A stretch of 64,000 nt of DNA from Clostridium sp. Marseille-P3244. Its GTDB lineage: Bacteria > Bacillota > Clostridia > Lachnospirales > Lachnospiraceae. Position numbers and translations under genes: made by a program. Below the pieces are notes generated by a model. That model was not told the DNA's origin and did not search any database. It saw only the letters and a list, made by a program, of their open reading frames with translations. Within the stretch, counting starts at the first letter, position 1; each line of letters begins with the position of its first letter. Shown piece after piece: positions 1 to 5,913 of this stretch. Location: NCBI RefSeq assembly GCF_900120155.1, contig NZ_LT635549.1, positions 1,353,907-1,417,906 of the forward strand, read 5' to 3'.

Positions 1-286
1 TCTGATCCATAACCCGGTATACGGTCCGTTCACTGGGGATATGTACGCCTTCCGGCTGCTTCAGCAACAGCGCCTGATACATCCGGATCCGTCCATAAGT
101 ATCGTTACATTCATCCTCGCTGATGATTTCTTTCATGGCATCCGCCAGATCCTGGTACTTCCATGGACGGTCTTTGTTTGCGAGATATTTATAGAAGCCC
201 TGCCGGCTGATACCAAGCATCCGGCAATAAAATGAAATTTTTCCGGTAATCCTGCCGTCCTCTGTTTTCAAAGCGAGAAAGATCAT
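1..286 (-). CDS. IS3-family transposase OrfB, N-terminal part
   Basis: This frame encodes the start of the catalytic (DDE, rve-type) subunit of an IS3-family transposase. Its ATG at 286 overlaps the OrfA stop as ATGA. The visible protein includes KISFYCRMLGISRQGFYKY and DTYGRIRMYQALL, the HTH_21-like N-terminal region typical of OrfB; the DDE residues lie beyond the window edge. The frame is -1 relative to OrfA and stays open upstream of the ATG to a T TTT TTC heptamer at 328-322, so the functional product is probably the OrfAB fusion made by -1 frameshifting. Nothing visible suggests inactivation, but only about 95 codons are present. Confidence 0.85.
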   Translation of the reverse strand, partial: MIFLALKTEDGRITGKISFYCRMLGISRQGFYKYLANKDRPWKYQDLADAMKEIISEDECNDTYGRIRMYQALLLKQPEGVHIPSERTVYRVMDQ

Positions 287-615
287 TCTCTGGTTTTTGC
301 TGACTTCCGACGGCTGGCGGCGAAAAAAGCGCTGGCTTCCTCCAGAAATTCATTTTCTTCCTTCAGGCGGCGGATTTCTTTATCCTGCTCCTTCACCCGC
401 TTACGCAGCATGGTAATTTCTTCTGACAGGCTCATTGCACTGGCAGGGGTATGGGAACCTTCCCCAACATCCAGCTTACCAGCTCTTACAGCTTTCAGCC
501 ATGTATGGATGGTTCCTTCAGGGATTCCTAATTCTTTAGCAGCCTTAGCGCCGCCGATTTCTTTGGCAAGTTTCACTGCCTGTACTTTGTATTCATGGTC
601 ATATTTACGTGCCAC
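283..615 (-). CDS. IS3-family transposase OrfA (HTH, leucine-zipper-like)
   Basis: A 110-aa OrfA that binds the IS ends and pairs with OrfB to form the transposase. The N-terminal half (YKVQAVKLAKEIGGAKAAKELG) is the HTH of the Tnp_1/HTH_8 type. The C-terminal third (EEITMLRKRVKEQDKEIRRL) has the heptad spacing of the coiled coil used for multimerisation. The start is GTG at 615, eight bases after AAGGAGG. A promoter (TTGACA, 18 bp, CATAAT) lies upstream inside the IS end. The T TTT TTC heptamer near its 3' end is the expected slippage site for OrfAB. Confidence 0.9.
   Translation of the reverse strand: MARKYDHEYKVQAVKLAKEIGGAKAAKELGIPEGTIHTWLKAVRAGKLDVGEGSHTPASAMSLSEEITMLRKRVKEQDKEIRRLKEENEFLEEASAFFAASRRKSAKTRE
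322..328 (-). promoter_or_regulatory. -1 ribosomal frameshift heptamer T TTT TTC (OrfA/OrfB)
   Basis: Read on the minus strand, OrfA codons GCT TTT TTC contain the heptamer T TTT TTC in the correct phase. After a -1 slip the frame continues without a stop (FFRRQPSEVSKNQRM) into OrfB. This is the standard way IS3 elements make the OrfAB transposase. The site is seen directly; its efficiency is inferred. Confidence 0.7.
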
Positions 616-644
616 TTTGAATACCTCCTTATTCTCTTGGTTTT

Positions 645-674
645 ATTATGAAATCCTTGAGAATAAGCTGTCAA
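645..674 (-). promoter_or_regulatory. Promoter in the IS terminus driving OrfA
   Basis: On the minus strand TTGACA (674-669) and CATAAT (650-645) are separated by 18 bp and point at OrfA. The -35 box lies within the terminal repeat region, as is usual for IS3 elements. Confidence 0.6.
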
Positions 675-1569
675 CTTTTTTTATACCACACCAATACTTG
701 CAGATATGAGCTCCACCTTCGAGGGCAGATTCCGCTTGCTCTGGATAAAAAGAAAAAGGTATTTGATTAATCATCAGATATTTCGTGTCATGTTCAATCA
801 TTTTCCACTCCATCACATCAAAATATCCATTTTGGAAATTCACCCAATAAGATGGTTGGTTATTTAGGTCAGAAAAACGTTTCTGCACCTGTGGTTGTGA
901 TATCAGAAGATTATAAATGCCCTGAATCGTAGTTGCTTTGATGCAGTCACGAAATATCAGCCTTTGAATCTGAGATTTTAAGCGAATCCCATTACGATCT
1001 TCATGGTAACATCCTTGTTCATAGATATAGGGTGTGCTTCCGAGCATAAAAAAAGGAACCGTCTGTATCAGATGGTCCACAATTTCCATGTCGAATACTC
1101 CAATCCGTTTTCCCTGTTCATTAAAACGATGAAATCTGTTTAAGTCTGGTGTATCGTCTGGTCTGCGTTCAAAGCGCTTAATATAGTCTCCAAGTAAAGA
1201 TTTTATTTCTTGCATATGCTCCAGTTTTTGAAGATATTTCTTTTCTTTAAATAAATACCATCCCTGCCTGACTGTTAGAAAATTTTTATGGAGCATTTGT
1301 TCCAGAAAATCATTATATTTCTTGCCGTAACAAGCCGTTACATAGCAGTAATCCATTTGGTAAGTTCCAGCATAAGCAATTTCTTCCATATATGCTGCGA
1401 AACTCTCAAGACTATGATATCCGTCTTCCGCAGGAAGCAGAGCAACAGTAAGGAATCCGGCACCTATCAAAGAAAATGCTAAATCCTGATTATCAACAAG
1501 GAAAATATATTTCTGTTCATCTGTTTCCGGTTTGGTTTTCATATAGTGTTCTAAAAAGTTTTTATTCAA
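646..1569 (-). pseudogene. Truncated D5-type phage/plasmid primase, disrupted by the IS
   Basis: The protein is the N-terminal half of a DNA primase of the D5/P4-alpha type used by phages and plasmids for replication initiation. Residues about 20-110 resemble a toprim-like segment (IFLVDNQDLAFSLIGAGFL). Residues about 160-280 match the D5_N region, with VNFQNGYFDVMEWKM and NQIPFSF. The helicase half with its Walker motifs is missing: at position 690 the frame enters the IS end and picks up 14 foreign residues (from CGIKKVD) before a stop. The start is a TTG at 1569 placed eight bases after AGGAGG. It belongs to a different element from the intact D5 protein at 38368, with no obvious sequence likeness by eye. 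Confidence 0.75.
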
Positions 1570-1631
1570 TGTAAATTCCTCCTAACGTGAAGAAAGACGC
1601 TCCAACTAAGGAACGCCTTTCGGTAAAAAGT

Positions 1632-1733
1632 CTATTGATAGGCTGAATGCAAGGCTTTTGCCTTAGTCAAACCATCAATCCAGTTACATATAATAACGAT
1701 AGATTCAAGATTTACATTGATTAGTGAACAACA
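1632..1733 (-). pseudogene. C-terminal fragment of an unrecognised mobile-element gene
   Basis: Between the truncated ABC lipoprotein gene and the D5 remnant, one minus-strand frame stays open for about 33 codons, reads like protein (SIVIICNWIDGLTKAKALHS) and ends at TAG (1634-1632). It has no start of its own: its upstream part would have lain where the ABC-transporter gene now is. I take it as the tail of a gene from the older mobile element, cut when the element joined the chromosome. No family is recognised, and a short open frame by chance is possible. Confidence 0.3.
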
Positions 1734-2209
1734 CCTTTCCGGCCGCCAAGGACGAGATGCCCTTTCAAGTCATCCCATGTGAAATCCGGCATATCCTCTC
1801 TTGCCACGAGAAAGTTCCCTGCCCGCTGGGTAAGCTGGGCAAAGTTTACCACATAGTCTGTAGCGCCTTCACTGTAAGTGTAGATAGACGCTTCAGAACC
1901 CATAAACCCGATTTCTGCTTCACCGGAGATTACGGCAGTCATAACTTTGTCGGCGCCAAACCCGCATACGAGATCCAGATCGATCCCTTCATCTTCAAAA
2001 TATCCTTCTTCTATTGCTACATACATAGGTGCATAGAAGATAGAGTGAGCAACTTCATTCAGAGTGACTTTCGTCAGTTCTTTTTCTGTCTGCTTTGCAG
2101 CGGCACTGTCCGGGGAGTCCTTTTGCTGGGCCGTGCCTTTGGCGCAGCCGCCCAGAAGCGTCAGAGCAAATACAGCGGCAGTCAGGCATGCTATAATACG
2201 CTTTTTCAT
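1721..2209 (-). pseudogene. Truncated ABC-transporter substrate-binding lipoprotein (NMT1/SsuA-like)
   Basis: The N-terminal half of a periplasmic-type binding protein of the NMT1/THI5-like class, which feeds an ABC importer (thiamine-precursor, sulfonate or nitrate type). The start is ATG 2209 behind GGAGG. A lipoprotein signal is clear: KKRII, a hydrophobic stretch and the lipobox LLGGC at residues about 19-23. The fold start is seen in VTLNEVAHSIFYAPMYVAIE, and MTAVISGEAEIGFMG is the typical ligand-lobe motif. The protein stops after GGRKG (residue about 160), where complete members continue for another 150 or so residues. The break coincides with the start of foreign DNA near 1735. The permease and ATPase partners are not in the window. 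Confidence 0.8.
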
Positions 2210-2288
2210 AATTCCTCCATAACATATGATTCTATGAATTTCATAATAATATATGAGCAAAGAATGAAAAAGGTGTGAAAACAGGGTA

Positions 2289-2325
2289 CAAATAAAACAG
2301 GATGTACCATCGGATACATCCTGTT
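2289..2325 (-). terminator. Rho-independent terminator after the zinc-ribbon gene
   Basis: AACAGGATGTA (2296-2306) pairs perfectly with TACATCCTGTT (2315-2325). On the minus strand the stem is followed by TTTTATTTG. It lies just past the stop of the 2363-3442 gene. Confidence 0.8.
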
Positions 2326-2362
2326 CATATGAACGATCATATTTCAGAAATAAGATAAAACA

Positions 2363-3442
2363 TCAATAATCATCCGCATAGTCATCCTCAAAGGAATCAT
2401 CGTAGTCATCCTCATCATCGTAATCTCCACCGCCCCTTGAAGTGATGGCCAGGATCAGTGATATAACTGCCAGTACGGCCGCGGCTACAGCGGCGATGAG
2501 AAGCTGCAGGTCATCTCCTCTGTTGAGGAAGGCAAGCACTCCGCTGCCGAGATAGAATAACATAGGCAGAAGGAATGCAAATACAGAATTTGTTTTCTGC
2601 ATAATTAAATACAGCAGAGCGGCTACCAGCATACAGAGAGACAGAATGACAAAAATCAGTCCGGAAGTGGATCCGTCTTCTGCAGTTGATGTCAGCCCGG
2701 CGGCAAATCCGCGGTAAATAAAATAGCCGAATCCAAGCAGTGAAACGATGCCGAGAAGGATGCGCATAGGGCGGAATCTCGGAGTGTCATCGTAATAATC
2801 ATCCTCGTATTCATCAAATTCTGGCTCGGATTTTCTGGACGAAGCATTAGCGTGAGACGCCTTTTTTTCAGCCGGGGCAGCGCTGGAAATAGTTTTTGTC
2901 TCATCTGCCGGCCGGGCTTTCTTTTTTAAAGGCTTTCCTATTGCTCCGGTGGCAAGCATGTCCTCATACCCTTTTCTGGCCGCTTTTTCATGCTTGGTGC
3001 GGACCCTTTCAGGCGGAATATTACTGTAACGTTTTTCTTCGTCAGAAGCTCCGGCATTGTTTTTTGCAGCAGTTTTTGTGGCGGCTGCTTTTTTCTGAGC
3101 GGGTTTCTGATCTGTAGTTTTGCGGACGGTGGCCTTTGCATCGGCAGGTTTCTGACCCGCAGACTTTGCAGAAGCCGCTTTCTTGCCGGAGGAAGAAACA
3201 GATGAAGAAGCAGTGGCAGAAGACTTTCGCTTAGGAGCGGCAGTTTTCAGTTCTTTATCCGAAATTTCATCTTTGGCCGCTTTTTTCTGAGCCGCTTTTT
3301 TTGCACGCTGTTTATCAAGATTCCACTGTTTTTTACAATCGCGGCAGATAGCATACTCGTTATAGACAGGATCACCGTTTTCGCCAGTGCCGACCTGTTT
3401 TGTGCGCAGTTCAAGATCTTTTCCGCATATTGGACACTTCAT
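2363..3442 (-). CDS. Zinc-ribbon membrane protein with Lys/Ala-rich linker
   Basis: A 359-aa protein of unknown role. The N-terminus is a zinc ribbon: C3-x2-C6 in MKCPICGK and a second C-x2-C in YAICRDCKKQW. Residues about 45-200 form a low-complexity Lys/Ala/Ser linker. Residues about 225-335 hold four hydrophobic stretches (for example MRILLGIVSLLGFGYFIYRG), so the protein should be membrane-anchored. The tail is very acidic (DYDDEDDYDDSFEDDYADDY). The start has GAGGAG upstream, and a promoter lies about 45 bp before it. The function cannot be stated; proteins with this layout are, as I recall, common in Lachnospiraceae. Confidence 0.75.
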   Translation of the reverse strand: MKCPICGKDLELRTKQVGTGENGDPVYNEYAICRDCKKQWNLDKQRAKKAAQKKAAKDEISDKELKTAAPKRKSSATASSSVSSSGKKAASAKSAGQKPADAKATVRKTTDQKPAQKKAAATKTAAKNNAGASDEEKRYSNIPPERVRTKHEKAARKGYEDMLATGAIGKPLKKKARPADETKTISSAAPAEKKASHANASSRKSEPEFDEYEDDYYDDTPRFRPMRILLGIVSLLGFGYFIYRGFAAGLTSTAEDGSTSGLIFVILSLCMLVAALLYLIMQKTNSVFAFLLPMLFYLGSGVLAFLNRGDDLQLLIAAVAAAVLAVISLILAITSRGGGDYDDEDDYDDSFEDDYADDY

Positions 3443-3488
3443 ATATCTATACTCCTCTCTTTTGTTGGACAGAATCTACAACGTATTT

Positions 3489-3517
3489 ATTATAACATTA
3501 TGAGAGGGCAAGAACAA
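3489..3517 (-). promoter_or_regulatory. Sigma-A-type promoter for the zinc-ribbon gene
   Basis: On the minus strand TTGTTC (3517-3512) and TATAAT (3494-3489) are separated by 17 bp, about 47 bp upstream of the ATG at 3442. Confidence 0.65.
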
Positions 3518-3603
3518 CGAAAAAATGTAAGATCTGCTCGAAAATTGTAAATTATCCTCGGATTCTGTCATGGGATCCTAAGAGCGCAGAGAGGCACAGA
3601 AAG

Positions 3604-3810
3604 TTAATTTTTACTTTTTCCTTGTCTGTCACAATGTTTCCGCTTCGTATGTGGCTGAAACTGGTAGATGTCATTGTAAGATTCTAATTCCTCATCATTT
3701 TGCGGAAGTGATGGGATCAGTCCTGTACAGTCCATAGCAGAAGCCGCGTTAGTAAGATAATCATAGTCATCGATAGATTTCTTTTTTTCTTTTTTTATTT
3801 CTTTTTTCAT
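3604..3810 (-). CDS. Small hypothetical protein, Lys-rich N-terminus
   Basis: A 68-aa protein beginning KKEIKKEKKKSIDDYDYLTN and containing MDCTGLIPSLPQNDEELESY. The ATG has GAGGTG eight bases upstream and the AT-rich start looks like a genuine translation start. There is no signal peptide or membrane segment and I recognise no domain. It stands alone between the zinc-ribbon gene and the divergent PHP gene. Confidence 0.5.
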   Translation of the reverse strand: MKKEIKKEKKKSIDDYDYLTNAASAMDCTGLIPSLPQNDEELESYNDIYQFQPHTKRKHCDRQGKSKN

Positions 3811-3848
3811 TTTTTCACCTCGCGGTTATTATCTCCGGATAAGATAAA

Positions 3849-3876
3849 TTGTATTCTGAGGGAAGTATGGTATAAT
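3849..3876 (+). promoter_or_regulatory. Promoter for the PHP phosphatase gene
   Basis: TTGTAT (3849-3854), a 16-bp spacer and TATAAT (3871-3876), about 75 bp before the chosen ATG. Confidence 0.55.
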
Positions 3877-3951
3877 AGCAGATGGTTACGGCTGAAGACG
3901 TTTTTGGAAAAGATTTCGTTTGAAAAATACATGTGGAAAGGTGGTATATTG

Positions 3952-4677
3952 ATGAATTTTTTAGTGGATACACACTCTCATACGATTGCCAGCGGCCATG
4001 CTTACAGTACAATAAAGGAAATGGCGGCGGCGGCAAAGTCCAGGGGCCTGAAGGCCCTGGCCATCACGGATCATGCGCCGGAAATGCCGGGTTCATGCGG
4101 GATGTTTTACTTTGATAATCTGGGGATCGTGCCCAGAGAAGAGAGCGGGGTCCGGCTTTTTATGGGAGCGGAAGTAAATATCATGGCTCCGGACGGGACC
4201 ATTGATCTTCCGGAAAAGGTATGCAGAAATCTGGATATTGTAGTGGCAAGTATCCATCCTCCGTGCTATGGTTTGGATCACACTCCGGAAGAAACTCTGA
4301 GAGCCTATGCAGAAGTGATGAGTAAACCTTATATCAACATTATCGGCCATCCGGATGACGGGAGATTTTCTGTTGATTATGAGGTCCTGGTTAAAATGGC
4401 AAAAGAGACAGGAACTCTTCTGGAAATCAATAATTCATCCTTGAATCCAAATGGAGTCCGGGCAGGAGCCAGAAAGAACACACTGGTCATCCTTGACCTG
4501 TGCAAGAAGCATGGGGTACCGGTGACTGTAGGCAGTGATGCTCATATAGATGTGCAGGTCGCTGATTTCTCTTTTGTCAGGGAAGTGCTTGATTATTGCG
4601 ATTTCCCGGAAGATTTGATCGTCAATACGAATCTGGAGAAGCTGAAGCCTTACTTAAATCTTTATAAAACACTATAA
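3952..4677 (+). CDS. PHP-domain phosphatase, YcdX-like
   Basis: A 241-aa metal-dependent phosphoesterase of the PHP family, closest in look to YcdX-type phosphatases. The N-terminus VDTHSHTIASGHAYSTIKEM has the first histidine pair, and ALAITDHAPEMPG is the TDHG-type motif. Later metal ligands are in VASIHPP, NIIGHPDD and TVGSDAHI. Family length is about 240-250, so it is complete. I chose ATG 3952 because AAAGGTGG lies 7 bases upstream; an earlier in-frame start at 3904 would add 16 residues not expected for the family. The physiological substrate is not known from sequence. Confidence 0.9.
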   Translation: MNFLVDTHSHTIASGHAYSTIKEMAAAAKSRGLKALAITDHAPEMPGSCGMFYFDNLGIVPREESGVRLFMGAEVNIMAPDGTIDLPEKVCRNLDIVVASIHPPCYGLDHTPEETLRAYAEVMSKPYINIIGHPDDGRFSVDYEVLVKMAKETGTLLEINNSSLNPNGVRAGARKNTLVILDLCKKHGVPVTVGSDAHIDVQVADFSFVREVLDYCDFPEDLIVNTNLEKLKPYLNLYKTL

Positions 4678-4798
4678 AGAGGTAGACTTTAAAAGTTTAG
4701 TGTGCTAAAATATAGGGGCAGTTTGAAATGAAGATCATCTGACAATGCCGGCATTTTGCTGTATTTGGGCCGCAGGCTTGAAAAGGAGAAACACGATT

Positions 4799-5098
4799 AT
4801 GAGTAAGAAGATAAGGACAGAAGCGGTAGATTATCTTTTTAAAGCAATTCTCAGTCTGGAAAATAAAGAAGAGTGCTATACATTTTTTGAAGATATCTGT
4901 ACGATCAACGAACTTCTTTCACTGTCGCAGAGATTTGAAGTGGCCAAAATGCTGAGGGAACAAAAGACGTATCTTGAGATCGCGGAGAAGACAGGAGCTT
5001 CTACAGCGACGATCAGCCGGGTAAACCGCTCCCTGAATTATGGAAATGACGGTTATGATATGGTGTTTGAGAGGATCGGGCTGGATGACGGGGAATAA
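4799..5098 (+). CDS. YerC/YecD-type TrpR-like DNA-binding protein
   Basis: A 99-aa single-domain protein of the YerC/YecD family, related in fold to the Trp repressor. The HTH is in LEIAEKTGASTATISRVNRS, and the preceding INELLSLSQRFEVAKMLREQ is the conserved helical part. The ATG at 4799 follows AAGGAG; an upstream in-frame ATG lacks a ribosome site. A possible promoter is TAGACT-17-TAAAAT at 4683-4711. It is just upstream of pcrA-region genes, an association I recall from other Firmicutes. The regulated genes are unknown. Confidence 0.9.
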   Translation: MSKKIRTEAVDYLFKAILSLENKEECYTFFEDICTINELLSLSQRFEVAKMLREQKTYLEIAEKTGASTATISRVNRSLNYGNDGYDMVFERIGLDDGE

Positions 5099-5117
5099 AC
5101 GATTCCGATAAGAATAG

Positions 5118-5155
5118 AAAAGAGGATGTCTGAAGTTTTTCAGGCATCCTCTTTT
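5118..5155. terminator. Bidirectional terminator between convergent genes
   Basis: AAAAGAGGATG (5118-5128) pairs with CATCCTCTTTT (5145-5155), with inner TCTGAA/TTCAG pairing. The A/T flanks let it work for both the YerC gene and the DUF1836 gene; its right arm is also the last codons of the latter. Confidence 0.85.
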
Positions 5156-5742
5156 GGTGCAAGTTCATCGAGGATTTTTTCAATCATGGATTTCTTTAAG
5201 TAAACATCAAAACTCAGACTGCACAGGAAAGAGAAAAGCTGGAGTTCTTCTCTGTCCGGGCCATCCGGCATGTCAGGAAACGCAGAACATGACTGCTCAT
5301 AAGCGTCCTTCACGGCAGCCTTGAGAGGTTCGATGCGGGCTTTTTCCATTGCGCAGATTTCGCTGTAAAGGTCAGAAAGTTTCGGGTTATTTTCATTTGA
5401 GAAATATTTTTCTTTCAAAGGCCTTAAAATAATTTCTATATCTTTGATGGAAAGAATATTTTTAAAATAGTAAATAAAAATAAGCAGGAGGACATGCTCC
5501 TTGGAATATTTCTTTTTTATAGAAGGTGGCAGAAGATTATTTTTCGTGTAATTGTTGATCATGGTCTTGGTGAGGATCTTGTCTTCTTCATATCGTTTTG
5601 TAGAGGCAAAATGCTCGTCCATAAATGTGGTGACCTGATCCATATACAGAGCAATATTGGGGATTTCTTCGGGACGGATATAATCTACATGGTCCAGACT
5701 CTCCAGGATACTCTTCAGTATATCATTTGTATCAATTTTCAT
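5140..5742 (-). CDS. DUF1836 family protein (YkrK-like)
   Basis: A 200-aa protein of the DUF1836 family. The diagnostic block is MINNYTKNNLLPPSIKKKYS followed by HVLLLIFIYYFKNILSIKDI, which resembles a MerR-like helical DNA-binding segment. It is likely cytosolic and probably a transcription regulator, though no target is established. GAGGTGAT precedes the ATG. Its promoter region contains a perfect inverted repeat (5765-5787) next to a TATAAT box, which suggests autoregulation. Confidence 0.85.
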   Translation of the reverse strand: MKIDTNDILKSILESLDHVDYIRPEEIPNIALYMDQVTTFMDEHFASTKRYEEDKILTKTMINNYTKNNLLPPSIKKKYSKEHVLLLIFIYYFKNILSIKDIEIILRPLKEKYFSNENNPKLSDLYSEICAMEKARIEPLKAAVKDAYEQSCSAFPDMPDGPDREELQLFSFLCSLSFDVYLKKSMIEKILDELAPKEDA

Positions 5743-5762
5743 AGTATCACCTCAGCGCTTCC

Positions 5763-5787
5763 ATTATATAGTATTCAAAACTATATA
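5763..5787 (-). promoter_or_regulatory. -10 box and palindromic operator of the DUF1836 gene
   Basis: On the minus strand TATAAT lies at 5768-5763. The perfect palindrome TATATAGT-n7-ACTATATA spans 5765-5787 and overlaps it. A repressor bound here would block the promoter; the likely ligand is the DUF1836 protein itself, which is inference. Confidence 0.5.
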
Positions 5788-5812
5788 GCAAGGGAAAAGT
5801 GACGAAAATGTG

Positions 5813-5841
5813 TTGACTTTGACGAAAACATGTTCGATAAT
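5813..5841 (+). promoter_or_regulatory. pcrA promoter with embedded LexA-type SOS box
   Basis: TTGACT (5813-5818), a 17-bp spacer and GATAAT (5836-5841) form a good promoter. CGAAAACATGTTCG (5823-5836) lies in the spacer and differs from the Gram-positive LexA consensus CGAAC-n4-GTTCG at one of the ten defined bases. A LexA dimer there would occlude RNA polymerase. Confidence 0.65.
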
Positions 5842-5913
5842 AAACAGAAACGCAGATGATCAGAAATCTGCGGATCAACAGACAGATGCAGGATATATTT
5901 AAAGGAGACATAG

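Larger units (their letters stand above)
1..690 (-). mobile_element. IS3-family insertion sequence, right part only (cut by window edge)
   Basis: The element carries OrfA and the start of OrfB of an IS3-type transposase, both on the minus strand. Its upstream end can be placed at about position 690, because the minus strand there reads TGTGGTATAAAAAAAGTTGA, a TG-starting terminus as is usual for IS3-family ends, and the host reading frame changes character exactly there. The other end lies left of the window, so neither the inverted-repeat partner nor the target duplication can be checked. The insertion truncates the D5-type primase gene that follows. Family assignment rests on the OrfA/OrfB protein sequences and the frameshift arrangement. 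Confidence 0.85.

Noticed and set aside
410-709. Plus-strand open frame across the IS
   Set aside because: It is antisense to OrfA and the IS end, has no ribosome site and no protein-like character.
1724-2278. Plus-strand 184-codon open frame
   Set aside because: It mirrors the ABC lipoprotein gene, whose signal peptide and lipobox identify the real strand.
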